DNA of 64,000 bases, from the NCBI RefSeq assembly GCF_014596445.1, contig NZ_MECL01000096.1, positions 1 to 64,000 of the forward strand. Reading direction: 5' to 3'. The position numbers were made by a program, and so were the translations under genes. Source of the DNA: Streptomyces sp. CBMA29. Its GTDB lineage: Bacteria; Actinomycetota; Actinomycetes; Streptomycetales; Streptomycetaceae. Under the pieces are notes generated by a model. It was not told the DNA's origin and did no database searches. It was given only the letters and a program-made list of their open reading frames with translations. This document shows, one piece after another, positions 17,286-28,193 of this stretch (positions are counted from its first letter, which is position 1; each line of letters opens with the position of its first letter).

Positions 17286-17654
17286 CTACCGCGCGGCGAC
17301 CTCGACGTGTTGCGGGTAGAAGGCGACGTGCCCGGCGATCGTGCCGACCGCGTCGTACGGCTTCTCGTACGTCCACACCGCGTCGGTGACCTCGCCGTCC
17401 GCGGTCACGAGGGAGTAGTAGGAGGCGTCGCCCTTGTAGGGGCAGTACGTCTGGGACTCGGTCGGGCGCAGGGCGCCGGCCTCGACGTCGGCGAGCGGGA
17501 TGTACTGCACCGGCGGGTAGTCGGCCTCGCGCAGGGTCAGGGCGTGGGTGGTGTCGGCGACGACCTTGCCCGCGGCCCGGACCACGATGCGCTCCGGGTT
17601 CGGCTCGACCGTGATGGGGTGGTCGGGACCGGGTGTCTTGACCGTGCGTGCCAT
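17286..17654 (-). CDS. DUF427 protein
   Basis: A 122-residue cytoplasmic protein of the DUF427 family, common in actinomycetes. It begins with basic MARTVKTPGPDHPI, has a RIVVRAAGKVVADTTHAL strand pair, and carries the family's YCPYKGDASYYS stretch, a conserved Cys/Tyr/Lys cluster, and a later WTYEKPYDAV. Length is typical. The biochemical role is not established. The start at 17654 is supported by homologous N-terminal sequence, since upstream codons run through the promoter region. It faces the vWA operon's terminator. Confidence 0.85.
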   Translation of the reverse strand: MARTVKTPGPDHPITVEPNPERIVVRAAGKVVADTTHALTLREADYPPVQYIPLADVEAGALRPTESQTYCPYKGDASYYSLVTADGEVTDAVWTYEKPYDAVGTIAGHVAFYPQHVEVAAR

Positions 17655-17744
17655 GGGGACTCCATGAGTAGAACCTGGATGGACCCGAGGTGACCTGGGG
17701 GGATCTGCCGCGGTCCGCCTGTCCTGGGCGATACCCACCGAGGG

Positions 17745-17770
17745 TAGACAGACAGGTCTATACAGGTCAA
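17745..17770. promoter_or_regulatory. Repeated ACAGGTC sites in the divergent promoter
   Basis: TAGAC-AGACAG-GTCTA (17745-17760) is an inverted repeat, followed at once by a second ACAGGTC, so ACAGGTC occurs twice 10 bp apart. On the minus strand a TTGACC (-35-like) reads into this towards DUF427. It is a plausible operator over a promoter; no regulator gene is adjacent. Confidence 0.35.
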
Positions 17771-17845
17771 GGACGGCTGGCGGGTAGTCGCAGATGCGAC
17801 GCCCGGCGGGACAATCGGACCGCCGACGGGCGCATACTGGTGACA

Positions 17846-18067
17846 ATGACAAAGCCTGATGCAGCGAAGCGCTTTTTGCCCACCAGTCCCTTCAAAGCCC
17901 CGGTGGCGCCGCCACCGAAGGAGTTCGCCGTGGGCAATCGGGTCACCCACGATGTGTACGGCCTCGGCCGGGTCACCGGAGTCGAGGAAGGCGTCGCGGT
18001 GATCGTCGACTTCGGCTCGCTCCAGAAGCGCATCATGAGCCCGTACACCAAGCTCACCAACCTCTGA
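17846..18067 (+). CDS. Small protein resembling the PcrA/UvrD C-terminal tudor-like domain
   Basis: A 73-residue protein. After a basic N-terminus (MTKPDAAKRFLPT) it has one compact beta module, GNRVTHDVYGLGRVTGVEEG then VIVDFGSLQKRI, which closely resembles the tudor-like tail of PcrA/UvrD helicases that contacts RNA polymerase and other partners. As a free-standing small protein it may bind RNA polymerase or nucleic acid; that is inference. ATG 17846 is chosen; a GTG two codons upstream is an alternative. Its stop is close to the convergent sdhB end. Confidence 0.7.
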   Translation: MTKPDAAKRFLPTSPFKAPVAPPPKEFAVGNRVTHDVYGLGRVTGVEEGVAVIVDFGSLQKRIMSPYTKLTNL

Positions 18068-18114
18068 GGTTCCAACGGCGTGGGGACCCCGGAGGTTCCT
18101 AACGGCGTGGGACC
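18067..18114. repeat. Tandem near-duplication of the sdhB 3' end
   Basis: A GAGGTTCC(T)AACGGCGTGGG unit occurs twice, at 18067-18089 and 18092-18114. The second copy contains the last codons and stop of sdhB; the first lies between sdhB and the convergent small gene. It looks like a short tandem duplication of the sdhB terminus. Confidence 0.6.
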
Positions 18115-18844
18115 TTGCGGGCCGCCCGCAGCCACTCCTTGTTCATCGCGGTGATCGAGGTCAGCGGGATGCCCTTGGGGCAGGCGGTGGCGCACTCCCC
18201 CGTGAGCGTGCAGCCGCCGAATCCCTCGTCGTCCATCCGCGTGACCATGTCGAGGACACGGGTCTCGCGCTCCGGCGCGCCCTGCGGCAGTACGTTGAGG
18301 TGGTTGATCTTCGCGGAGGTGAAGAGCATCGCGGAGCCGTTGGGGCAGGCGGCGACGCAGGCGCCGCAGCCGATGCACTCGGCGTGTTCGAACGCGGAGT
18401 CGGCGGCGGCTTTGGGTACGGGCGTGGCGTGTGCTTCGGGCGCCGCGCCGGTGGGCACGCTGACGTAACCGCCGGACTGGATGATCCGGTCGAACGACGA
18501 GCGGTCCACGACCAGGTCGCGGACGACGGGGAAGGCTGCGGCCCGCCACGGCTCGACGTCGATGGTGTCGCCGTCCCGGAACGACCGCATGTGGAGCTGG
18601 CAGCTCGTGGTGCGCTCCGGGCCGTGCGCGTCACCGTTGATCACCAGGCTGCACGCGCCGCAGATGCCCTCACGACAGTCGTGGTCGAAGGCGACCGGGT
18701 CCTCGCCCTCGACGGTGAGCCGTTCGTTGAGCGTGTCGAGCATCTCCAGGAACGACATGTCGGGCGAGACGTCGTCGACCTGGTAGGTGGCCATGGCGCC
18801 GGGCGCTTCGGTGTTCTTCTGGCGCCAGACGCGCAGGGTGAGCT

Positions 18845-18848
<4 letters not shown>
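18099..18848 (-). CDS. sdhB: Succinate dehydrogenase/fumarate reductase iron-sulfur subunit
   Basis: A 249-residue iron-sulfur subunit that relays electrons from the flavoprotein to the membrane cytochrome. The N-terminal ferredoxin-like domain has the [2Fe-2S] ligands in [11 protein letters not shown] (Cys58, 63, 66) and a fourth in TTSCQLH (about Cys83). The C-terminal domain has [12 protein letters not shown] (Cys158, 161, 164, 168) and [14 protein letters not shown] for the [4Fe-4S] and [3Fe-4S] clusters. Its ATG overlaps the sdhA stop by 4 bp, so synthesis is coupled. Length and order are typical of the actinobacterial sdhCAB type with one cytochrome subunit. Confidence 0.93.
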
Positions 18849-20830
<1,982 letters not shown>

Positions 20831-20835
20831 GTCAG

Positions 20836-21540
20836 TCAGCTCACGATTCCGGTCATGACGCCGACGGGTACGGCGATGAAGCCGACCGTCAGCACAGTTG
20901 CGAGTGCGTTCGCGGTGGCCTTGAGCACCCGGTCACGGGTGGCGCTGCCCGCGCCGAGGGTCTGGGCGGCGCTCCAGAAGCCGTGCCTGATGTGCAGGCC
21001 GAGGGCGAGCATCGCCACGATGTAGATGACGTTGTTCCACCAGTCGTGGAAGGCGGCCACGACGTTCTGGTAGGGGTGGCCCGGCACGAAGCCGCGCTGC
21101 ACGGTGCCTGTGGTCAGATCGAGGATGTGCCAGACGATGAACAGCAGCAGGATCACGCCGCCCCAGCGCATGGTGCGGGTGGCGTAACTGGCGCGCGGTC
21201 GCGGATGGGCGTATGCGACCGGCCGGGCGCGCCGGTCGAGGCGGCTGAGCTGGTACGCGCACACGCCGTGCAGCACGACGGCGGCGACCAGCACGACGCG
21301 GATGATCCACAGCGCCCACTCGTAGTGCAGGAACGGCTCGCCGAGGGTGCGCAGCCAGTGCGCGTACTCGTTGAAGCTGCCGGACCCGAAGAAGATCTTG
21401 AGGTTGCCGAACATGTGGACGACCAGGTACAGCAGCATGATCAGGCCGCTCACCGCCATGATCGTCTTCTTGCCGACGGTCGAGCCCCAGACCGTGCGCG
21501 CCATCGACGGACGTCGGTCCGTCCGCGTTGCCAGTGCCAT
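20836..21540 (-). CDS. sdhC: Succinate dehydrogenase cytochrome b subunit
   Basis: A 234-residue membrane anchor of the type-B complex, with about five transmembrane helices. The first ([20 protein letters not shown]) carries a His suited to haem ligation; further His residues lie in [33 protein letters not shown] and [10 protein letters not shown]. It takes electrons from SdhB to menaquinone. Start 21540 was chosen; a GTG two codons upstream is possible. It is first in the sdhCAB operon and divergent from a LysR gene. Confidence 0.9.
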   Translation of the reverse strand: MALATRTDRRPSMARTVWGSTVGKKTIMAVSGLIMLLYLVVHMFGNLKIFFGSGSFNEYAHWLRTLGEPFLHYEWALWIIRVVLVAAVVLHGVCAYQLSRLDRRARPVAYAHPRPRASYATRTMRWGGVILLLFIVWHILDLTTGTVQRGFVPGHPYQNVVAAFHDWWNNVIYIVAMLALGLHIRHGFWSAAQTLGAGSATRDRVLKATANALATVLTVGFIAVPVGVMTGIVS

Positions 21541-21600
21541 GTCCACAGACGTTACGGTCACCGGAGTCGAGTGGTCCAAGACATGATCCAGCTCGTGTCC

Positions 21601-21615
21601 ATAGCCTGGGCCTAT
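21601..21615. promoter_or_regulatory. LysR-type T-N11-A site between lysR gene and sdhC
   Basis: ATAGCCTGGGCCTAT is a dyad of the T-N11-A class used by LysR-type regulators, centred 29 nt before the regulator's ATG and about 68 nt from sdhC. It is in the right place for autoregulation and control of sdhCAB. Confidence 0.5.
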
Positions 21616-21636
21616 CGCAGGGTTATCGTGGAACCC

Positions 21637-22530
21637 ATGCAGTTCCAGCAGCTCGCGTACTTCGTGGCCGTCGCCGACGCCCGGCACTTCACCCGCGCCG
21701 CCGAGCGGGTGCACGTCTCGCAGCCGTCGCTGTCCCAGCAGATCCGCGCCCTGGAGACGGAGCTGGGCGCGCCCCTGTTCAGCCGGGCGCGCGGCAACAT
21801 CACGCTCACCGACGCCGGGGAGGCGCTGCTGCCGCTGGCCCGGCGGATTCTCGCCGACGCCGACACCGCCCGCCACGAGGTGCTGGAGCTGGCCCAGCTG
21901 CGGCGCGGCCGGGTCCGGCTCGGCGCCACCCCGAGCCTGTGCACCGGCCTGCTCCCCGACGTGCTGCGCGTCTTCCACGACCGGCACCCCGGGGTGCGGC
22001 TGCTGATCGAGGAGAGCGGGTCGCACGATCTCGTACGGGAGCTGGCGCGCGGCGGGCTCGACCTGGCGCTGGTGGTGCTGCCGCTGCCGAACCCGTCGCC
22101 CGCGCTGACCACGGTCGAGCTCTTCCAGGAGGACCTGGTCGTCATCTCCTCGGCCGCGGCCGAGCCGCCGCGCTCACCGGTCAGGATCGCCGACCTCGAA
22201 GGCCGCCCGATGGTGATGTTCCGGCACGGCTACGACCTGCGCGACCTGACCCTCGCCGCCTGCCGCTCCGCGGGCTTCGAGCCCTACCTCACCGTCGAGG
22301 GCGGCGAGATGGACGCCGTCCTCGGCTTCGTGCGGGCCGGGCTCGGTCTGGGCGTCGTCCCCAGCATGGTCGCCGCCCGCGCGGGTCACGACCTGCGGGT
22401 CACGCCGCTGGCCCGGCCGGGGCTGCGCCGCACCATCGCCCTGGCCCACCGCAGTGACGTGGCCCCGCCACGGGCCGCCCGGGTCCTCCAGGACCTCCTC
22501 CTGGACGGCGCCCTCCTCACCGGCGGGTAA
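21637..22530 (+). CDS. LysR-family regulator divergent from sdhCAB
   Basis: A 297-residue LysR-type regulator. The N-terminal winged helix reads FTRAAERVHVSQPSLSQQI, then the linker helix LETELGAPLFSRARGNITLT. The effector domain starts near GRVRLGATPSLCTGLLPDV and has the RAGLGLGVVPSMVAA pocket signature. Length is typical. Transcribed away from sdhC over a 96-bp spacer with a T-N11-A dyad, it is the obvious candidate regulator of this succinate dehydrogenase. The co-inducer is unknown. Confidence 0.9.
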   Translation: MQFQQLAYFVAVADARHFTRAAERVHVSQPSLSQQIRALETELGAPLFSRARGNITLTDAGEALLPLARRILADADTARHEVLELAQLRRGRVRLGATPSLCTGLLPDVLRVFHDRHPGVRLLIEESGSHDLVRELARGGLDLALVVLPLPNPSPALTTVELFQEDLVVISSAAAEPPRSPVRIADLEGRPMVMFRHGYDLRDLTLAACRSAGFEPYLTVEGGEMDAVLGFVRAGLGLGVVPSMVAARAGHDLRVTPLARPGLRRTIALAHRSDVAPPRAARVLQDLLLDGALLTGG

Positions 22531-22597
22531 CGCCGCTATGCGGCGGGACCAGGCGACGGGGCGCACCCCCGCACGGGCCGGCGAAGGACGAGCCCCC

Positions 22598-22636
22598 GAA
22601 GGGACGCGGGGAACTGCGCGACCAGCCCCCACCGGC
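22598..22636. repeat. Dispersed Streptomyces intergenic motif (GGGAACTGCGCGAC type)
   Basis: The core GCGGGGAACTGCGCGACC (22606-22623), with flanking GAAGGGAC and AGCCCCC, matches a sequence I recognise as recurring in many Streptomyces intergenic regions, usually near gene ends. Function is unknown to me. The rest of this 203-bp spacer between convergent genes shows nothing further. Confidence 0.5.
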
Positions 22637-22733
22637 GGGTGGTCCGGAGAACCGAACTGCCCCACCGGGACCGGTGGTGACCCGCGGGGAAGCGGGTACC
22701 ACCGGCACGGTGGGCGGGCGGCGGGACCCGAGG

Positions 22734-24794
22734 TCAGTGGGTGTGGGTCGCGGGGTCGCTCACACCGGGGCGCCCGGTCTCGACGTGTCCGGCGAGGCGC
22801 CGCAGGAACGCGGTGTCGTGGTCGGAGGCGACGGTGAGGTCGTACCAGCGATGACCCCCGCGAACCTCCACGGAGTGGACTTCGCGGCGCCCGGCGCGGA
22901 CCACGTAGGTGTGGTGGCGGCCGTCGTAGGAGTTGGTGACCGTGAGCCGGACGTCGCGGCGGCCGGAGTTGGTCATGGTCAGCTCCACCCGCTCGCTACC
23001 GGCGTCGTGACGGGCCGTCACCTCGGGTCCGGAACCGGCGCGGGTGGTGCCGCGGAAGGCGCGCAGGAAGCCGTTGGGGCCGTGCACGGTGAGGTCGTAG
23101 CCGCCGCCGGTCGCGGCCGTCTCCCAGGTGCCGGAGAGCTTCTTGCCCGCCTCGGTGGTGTACGTCCACGGGCCGTCGGCGCGGTCCGCGGCGGTGACGT
23201 GGAAGCAGACGCCCGCGGCGACACCGCCGCCGAAGGTGAGGGTGACCCGGCCGGTGGACGGCGTGACGGCCGCGTCGACCAGCGGCGCGTACGGCAGCGG
23301 GCGGGCCGGTCGGGCGCCGCGCTCCTGCTTGGGCACGGCCTGACGGGCGGGCGGCACGGGCACGTAGCTGTCGTGCCGGTCGCCGTCCGGCGGCCGGTAG
23401 CCGTCGGTGCCGGGCAGGTGGGCGGGCCGGTCCCGCGTGAGCTTGAAGTCGAAGGCGGAGGTCAGATCGCCGCAGACGGTACGCCGCCAGGGCGAGATGT
23501 TGGGCTCGCGCACGCCGAAGCGGCGCTCCATGAAGCGGATGATCGAGGTGTGGTCGAAGACCTCGGAGCAGACATAGCCGCCGGTGCTCCAGGGCGAGAC
23601 CACCAGCATCGGTACGCGCTGGCCGAGCCCGTACGCGCCGGCCGCGTAGGTGCCGTTGCCCGGGAAGATCTCGCCCCGCGTGCTGACGGTGGAGGCGCCG
23701 CCCTCGGCGGTGAGCGGGGCGAAGGGCGGGACGACGTGGTCGAAGTACCCGTCGTTCTCGTCGTAGGTGATGAACAGCGCGGTCCTGCTCCACACCTCGG
23801 GGTTGGAGGTGAGCGCGTCCAGGACCTGCGAGATGTACCAGGCGCCGTAGTTCGCGGGCCAGTTGGGGTGTTCGGAGAACGCCTCGGGCGCGGCGATCCA
23901 GGAGACCTGCGGCAGCGTGCCCGCGGTGACGTCGGCCTTGAGCACGTCGAAGAAGCCGTCGCCCGCCTTGGCGTCGGTTCCGGTGCGGGCCCTCTCGTAG
24001 AGCGCGTCGCCGGGCTTGGCGTTGCGGTAATTGTCGAAGTAGAGAAGGGAGTTGTCCCCGTAGTTGCCGCGGTAGGCGTCCGGGATCCAGCCCCAGGAGT
24101 GGTCCCCGTCCAGGCCGTCGCCGATGTCCTGGTAGATCTTCCAGGAGATCTTCGCCTTCTCCAGCCGCTCCGGATACGTCGTCCAGTCGTACCCGGCCTC
24201 GGAGTTGTCGAGCACCGGGCCGTTGCCCTTGCCGTCGTTGCCCGTGTAACCCGACCACATGTAATAGCGGTTGGGGTCGGTGCCGCCGGTGAACGAGCAG
24301 TGGTACGCGTCGCAGACGGTGAAGGCGTCGGCGAGCGCGTAGTGGAACGGGATGTCGCCGCGCGTCAGGTGCGCCATCGTGCCGGTGCCCTTGGCGGGGA
24401 TCCACTGGTCGTACGTGCCGTCGTTGACGGCCGCGTGGCTGCCGATCCACTCGTGGTTGAGGCCCTCGATGAACTGGAGTCCGAGGTCGTCCGCGTCCGG
24501 GTGGAAGGGCAGCACCTCTTTGTCGCCGTCCGGCTGGTGGAACACCGACTTGCCGCTGGGCAGGGACACCGGGCGCGGGTCGCCGAAGCCGCGGACCCCC
24601 TTCATCGCGCCGAAGTAGTGGTCGAAGGACCGGTTCTCCTGCATCAGGACGACGATGTGGTCGATGTCCTTGAGGGTGCCGGTCCTGCGGCTGGCCGGGA
24701 TCGCGGCGGCGCGGGTGATGCTGCTGGACAGGGCGGTGAAGCCCGCGGTGGCACCGGCTATCTGGAGGAAACGCCGCCGGTTGAGTTCAGACAT
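22734..24794 (-). CDS. Tat-secreted phosphocholine-type phospholipase C
   Basis: A 686-residue exported phospholipase C that hydrolyses phospholipids to diacylglycerol and phosphocholine-type headgroups. The N-terminus has a twin-arginine signal (NRRRFLQIAG) and a hydrophobic stretch to about residue 35. The phosphoesterase domain starts DHIVVLMQENRSFDHYFG, with the metal- and phosphate-binding Glu-Asn; later elements are FTGGTDPNR, TYDENDGYFDHVVPP and GQRVPMLVVSPW. The last 200 residues match two DUF756-type beta domains, which is family-typical. Phospholipid attack releases phosphate and choline, so phosphate control is likely, but no clear PHO box is seen. It is monocistronic. Confidence 0.9.
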   Translation of the reverse strand: MSELNRRRFLQIAGATAGFTALSSSITRAAAIPASRRTGTLKDIDHIVVLMQENRSFDHYFGAMKGVRGFGDPRPVSLPSGKSVFHQPDGDKEVLPFHPDADDLGLQFIEGLNHEWIGSHAAVNDGTYDQWIPAKGTGTMAHLTRGDIPFHYALADAFTVCDAYHCSFTGGTDPNRYYMWSGYTGNDGKGNGPVLDNSEAGYDWTTYPERLEKAKISWKIYQDIGDGLDGDHSWGWIPDAYRGNYGDNSLLYFDNYRNAKPGDALYERARTGTDAKAGDGFFDVLKADVTAGTLPQVSWIAAPEAFSEHPNWPANYGAWYISQVLDALTSNPEVWSRTALFITYDENDGYFDHVVPPFAPLTAEGGASTVSTRGEIFPGNGTYAAGAYGLGQRVPMLVVSPWSTGGYVCSEVFDHTSIIRFMERRFGVREPNISPWRRTVCGDLTSAFDFKLTRDRPAHLPGTDGYRPPDGDRHDSYVPVPPARQAVPKQERGARPARPLPYAPLVDAAVTPSTGRVTLTFGGGVAAGVCFHVTAADRADGPWTYTTEAGKKLSGTWETAATGGGYDLTVHGPNGFLRAFRGTTRAGSGPEVTARHDAGSERVELTMTNSGRRDVRLTVTNSYDGRHHTYVVRAGRREVHSVEVRGGHRWYDLTVASDHDTAFLRRLAGHVETGRPGVSDPATHTH

Positions 24795-25005
24795 GGATCC
24801 GAGGACCTCTTCGCGGTAGGGGGATGCGCGCAGTGCAGGGTCCTCCCACAGCAGCGACCGCAGGCGACCTGCCGGTGTCCGACGCGTGACAGCGGGCGGT
24901 ACGCGTCACGAACAGGCCCGGGGCACGCGGCCGTTCACCCGACCGGGGGCGGGCTCTCCGCGGGGGCGGCGGGACGCGACGGGGCAAAGCTTGCCGGGAG
25001 GGGCA

Positions 25006-25806
25006 CTAGCTGCCGCGGAAGGCCGGAGTGCGGCGTTCGAGGCTCGCGGCGATGCCTTCGGCGCTGTCTTGCGTGGCCCAGAGCCGGGTCTGTTCCGCGA
25101 GTTCGCGGTCGAGTACGCGCTCCACCTCGTCCGCGAGACCGGCGCGGAGGGTGGCCCGGATGGAGGCGACCGCCAGCGGAGCGGACGCGGCGATCTCGTG
25201 CGCCCAGGCGATCGCCTCCCCGCGTGCCCCGCCCGGTGCGGCGATCCGGTCCGCGAGGCCGATCGCCCGCGCTTCCTCTCCCGTGACCCGGCGCCCGGTG
25301 AACAGCATGTCCGCGGCGGCCTGGTGGCCGATGATCCGCGGAAGCGTCACGCTCAGGCCGAATCCCTGGTGGAAGCCGAGCCTGGCGAAGTTCGCGACGA
25401 ACCTGCTGCCGGGTTCGGCCACCCGGAAATCGGCTGCGCACGCCAGGCCCAGCCCTCCGCCGACCGCGGATCCCTGAACGGCCGCGACGATCGGCGTAGC
25501 GGCACGGAAGAGCCGGACCGCCTGCCGGTAGAGGCGTTCGGAGGCGGCGGCGCGGTCCTCGTCGAAACCGCCCCGGTCGCCGAAGTCGGCGCCGGCGCAG
25601 AAGTGCTTCCCCTCCGCACAGAGCACCACGGCACGGCAGGTGGGGTCGTCGTCCAGTGCGGCGGCCGTCCGGGCCAGGGTGTGGATGAGTCCTTCGTCGA
25701 AGTAGTTCGCGGGAGGCCGGTGGATCTCCAGAACAGCGATGTGGCCCTCACGCCGGAGCGACAGGTCGTCGCCGGACGGGCGGTCAGCGGGATCGGTGAT
25801 GGGCAC
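25006..25806 (-). CDS. Crotonase-family protein lacking both hydratase glutamates
   Basis: A 266-residue crotonase-fold protein, last in the minus-strand acyl-CoA operon. The oxyanion-hole regions are kept (GKHFCAGADFGDRGG and QGSAVGGGLGLAC). The positions of the two catalytic Glu of enoyl-CoA hydratase are Gly (in GGGLGLAC) and Phe (in ANFARLGFHQG), so it is unlikely to hydrate enoyl-CoA; an isomerase, hydrolase or dehydratase of an unusual acyl-CoA is more likely. GTG 25806 has GGGAG about 8 nt upstream and is preferred to an earlier ATG. An 87-nt gap separates it from the upstream acyl-CoA dehydrogenase. Confidence 0.8.
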   Translation of the reverse strand: MPITDPADRPSGDDLSLRREGHIAVLEIHRPPANYFDEGLIHTLARTAAALDDDPTCRAVVLCAEGKHFCAGADFGDRGGFDEDRAAASERLYRQAVRLFRAATPIVAAVQGSAVGGGLGLACAADFRVAEPGSRFVANFARLGFHQGFGLSVTLPRIIGHQAAADMLFTGRRVTGEEARAIGLADRIAAPGGARGEAIAWAHEIAASAPLAVASIRATLRAGLADEVERVLDRELAEQTRLWATQDSAEGIAASLERRTPAFRGS

Positions 25807-25893
25807 AGTCGGGTCTCCCGAGGTCGGCGGCACCGCGTGGGTGGCCGTGGGCAGGTGGCACCCGCGCACTGCCGCGGGCGGGCGGGAGTCGCG

Positions 25894-27039
25894 TCACAGT
25901 CCCATGGATTTCGCGATGATCGATTTCATGACTTCGCTGGTGCCGCCGTAGATGCGGCTGACCCGTGCGTCGGCGTACAGCCGGCAGATGTCGTACTCGC
26001 GGATGTAGCCGTAACCGCCGTGCAGTTGGAGGCAGGCGTCGACCACTGCGCCCTGCGTCTCCGTGCAGTAGAGCTTGACGCGGGCGGCGTCCGCGGGCGA
26101 GAGGTCGTCCCGTTCGTGGGCCTCGATCGCCCGGTCCAGCAGGACCTGGCCCGCCGTCACCTTGACCTCCAGGTCCGCCAGGGTGAACTTGGTGTTCTGG
26201 AACCCGGCCAGGGGCCGGCCGAACACCGAGCGTTCCTTGACGTAGTCGACGGTCACCTCCAGGGCGGCGACCGACTGCGCCTGGGAGTTGGTGGCGATCG
26301 ACAGCCGTTCCTGGGCGAGGTTGCCGGTGAGATACGTGAAGGCCCGGCCCTCTTCGCCGAGGAGGTTACCGTGCGGGACCAGCACGTTGTCGAAGAAGAG
26401 TTCCGAGGTGTCCTGGGTGAGCAGACCGAGCTTCTTCAGGAGTTTTCCGCGCTGGTACCCGGTCATGCCGTCCTCCACCACGAGGAGGGAGAGCCCGCCG
26501 CGCCGGTCCTCGGACCGTGAGGTGCGGGCCACCACCACGACGAGGTCGGCCTGGCTGCCCCCGCTGATGAAGGTCTTGGCGCCGTTGACCACCCAGCCGT
26601 CGTCGGTGCGCCGAGCCGTGGTGGCGATCCCCGCGAGATCCGAGCCCGTGCCCGGTTCGGTCATGGCGATCGCCGACATCAGCGTGCCGTCGGCCATACC
26701 GGGCAGCCACCGCGCCCGCTGCTCGGCAGTGGCGTGCTCGAGTACGTAGGGAACGACGACGTCGGTGTGCACCCGCAGGGAGCCGAGCGTGGTGCGGGTG
26801 AGGGCGACCTGTTCGGTCAGCACACAGTTGAAGAGGAACGACGACTGTCCTCCGCCGCCGTACTCGGCGGGGATCTGGATGCCGAGCGCGCCGAGCGCGG
26901 CCACGTCGCGATACAGCGAGCGCGGTACGACGCCGGCCTCCTCCCAGGCGGGCAGGTGCGGCCGGACCTCCTTGGTGAGGAACGCGCGAAGGCTGTCGGC
27001 GTAGGCGAGGTGCTCGGGGCGGTAGAGAGTGCGGCGCAT
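25894..27039 (-). CDS. Acyl-CoA dehydrogenase (homotetramer type)
   Basis: A 381-residue FAD acyl-CoA dehydrogenase that introduces a 2,3-double bond into an acyl-CoA. It has the N-terminal helical domain with IPAEYGGGGQSS, the middle domain signature AIAMTEPGTGSDLAGI, and C-terminal GGYGYIREYDICRLYADARV then RIYGGTSEVMK. The usual Glu before GTSE is Gly, but a Glu sits in NLAQERLSI, where isovaleryl-CoA dehydrogenase places its base, so it should be active on branched or long chains. It lies 5 nt after the CoA-transferase gene. An AAAGGAA precedes its ATG. Confidence 0.88.
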   Translation of the reverse strand: MRRTLYRPEHLAYADSLRAFLTKEVRPHLPAWEEAGVVPRSLYRDVAALGALGIQIPAEYGGGGQSSFLFNCVLTEQVALTRTTLGSLRVHTDVVVPYVLEHATAEQRARWLPGMADGTLMSAIAMTEPGTGSDLAGIATTARRTDDGWVVNGAKTFISGGSQADLVVVVARTSRSEDRRGGLSLLVVEDGMTGYQRGKLLKKLGLLTQDTSELFFDNVLVPHGNLLGEEGRAFTYLTGNLAQERLSIATNSQAQSVAALEVTVDYVKERSVFGRPLAGFQNTKFTLADLEVKVTAGQVLLDRAIEAHERDDLSPADAARVKLYCTETQGAVVDACLQLHGGYGYIREYDICRLYADARVSRIYGGTSEVMKSIIAKSMGL

Positions 27040-27044
27040 GGGTG

Positions 27045-28193
27045 TCAGTTCCTTTCCTGAGCGCGCCCGGCGCGCCCGGCGCGTTCGGCCCGTTCGGCCC
27101 GTTCGGCCCGTACCGACGCCGTGTCCTGGCCGGGCGCCGGCGCGGGCTTCGGTGTGGCCGGGACCGTCCTGCTGAAGCGGGGGGCAGGGGCGGGCTGCCG
27201 CACGCCGTCGATCTCGATGAAGGTGCCCCTGGCCGTGAGGTGGGGATCGCGCGCCGCGTCGTCGAGCCCGAGTACCGGGCTGACACAGGCGTCGGTACCG
27301 GCGAATGCCCTGACCCAGGCCGCGCGGGGCCGGGTGGCGAACATCTCCTCGAACCGACGTCTCATGGCGGGCCAGTTGGCCGGGTCCGTGCGTGCCGTGG
27401 TGAGGACGGGATCGTCCGGGACGCCGAGGATGTCGAGCAGTAGGTCGTAGAACCGGTCTTCCAGCGCGCCGACGGCCAGGTGGTTCCCGTCCGCGCAGGC
27501 GTAGAGGCTGTAGTAGGGGGCGCTGCCGTCCAGGAAGTTGCCGCCGCGGCGCGCGCTCCAGCGGTCCTGGGCGAGGAGCCCGTACAGCAGGCTGCTCAAG
27601 GTGGCGGTGCCGTCCACGATCGCGGCGTCCACGACCTGGCCTTGGCCGGTGTCGCGTGCGTGAAGCAGGGCGGAGAGCACGCCCACGGCGAGCAGCATGC
27701 CGCCGCCGCCGAAGTCGCCGAGCAGGTTGAGCGGGAGCGGGGGCGGCCCGTCCGCCGGTCCCATCGCGCCGAGCGCGCCCGAGACGGCGATGTAGTTCAC
27801 GTCGTGGCCGGCCGTGGCGGCGTACGGGCCGTCCTGTCCCCAGCCGGTCATGCGCCCGTAGACCAGCCCGGGGTTGCGGGCCAGGCAGGGCTCGGGCCCG
27901 ATGCCGAGACGTTCGGTGACGCCGGGCCTGAAGCCCTCGATGAGGACGTCGGCGTCCGCGACGAGGTCCATGACCTCGGCCGCCGCGTCCGGCCGCTTCA
28001 GGTCGAGCGCGACCGACCGCCGCCCCCGGCCGAGGACGTCGGCCGCGCCCCGGGGCGCGGGCCCGCCCTCCTCGGCGGGGCGCTCGACCCGGATCACCTC
28101 CGCCCCGAGGTCGGCGAGGAGCATGCCGCAGAAGGGCCCGGGACCCAGCCCCAGCAGTTCGATCACCCGCACACCGGCCAGCGGCCCGGTCAT
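27045..28193 (-). CDS. CaiB/Frc-family CoA transferase or alpha-methylacyl-CoA racemase
   Basis: A 382-residue class III CoA transferase. Starting MTGPLAGVRVIELLG and containing LGADLGAEVIRVERP-like sequence, it most resembles alpha-methylacyl-CoA racemase: the His of AGHDVNYIAVSGAL and the Asp of NLLGDFGGGGML match its catalytic His/Asp pair. A racemase would convert (2R)- to (2S)-methylacyl-CoA so that ACADs can act on it, which suits a methyl-branched substrate; CoA transfer is the alternative. The C-terminal 25 residues are a low-complexity RAERAERAERAGRAGRA run encoded by short tandem DNA repeats. Its ATG overlaps the stop of the LLM gene by 4 bp. Confidence 0.85.
   Translation of the reverse strand: MTGPLAGVRVIELLGLGPGPFCGMLLADLGAEVIRVERPAEEGGPAPRGAADVLGRGRRSVALDLKRPDAAAEVMDLVADADVLIEGFRPGVTERLGIGPEPCLARNPGLVYGRMTGWGQDGPYAATAGHDVNYIAVSGALGAMGPADGPPPLPLNLLGDFGGGGMLLAVGVLSALLHARDTGQGQVVDAAIVDGTATLSSLLYGLLAQDRWSARRGGNFLDGSAPYYSLYACADGNHLAVGALEDRFYDLLLDILGVPDDPVLTTARTDPANWPAMRRRFEEMFATRPRAAWVRAFAGTDACVSPVLGLDDAARDPHLTARGTFIEIDGVRQPAPAPRFSRTVPATPKPAPAPGQDTASVRAERAERAERAGRAGRAQERN

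Noticed and set aside
24795..25005. PHO box or terminator between phospholipase C and the crotonase gene
   Set aside because: No convincing direct repeats of the PHO type or strong stem were found by eye.
22674..25286. 870-codon plus-strand frame opposite the phospholipase C
   Set aside because: Antisense shadow of a high-GC gene: Val/Gly/Arg/His-rich with no domain, and the minus strand encodes a full Tat phospholipase.
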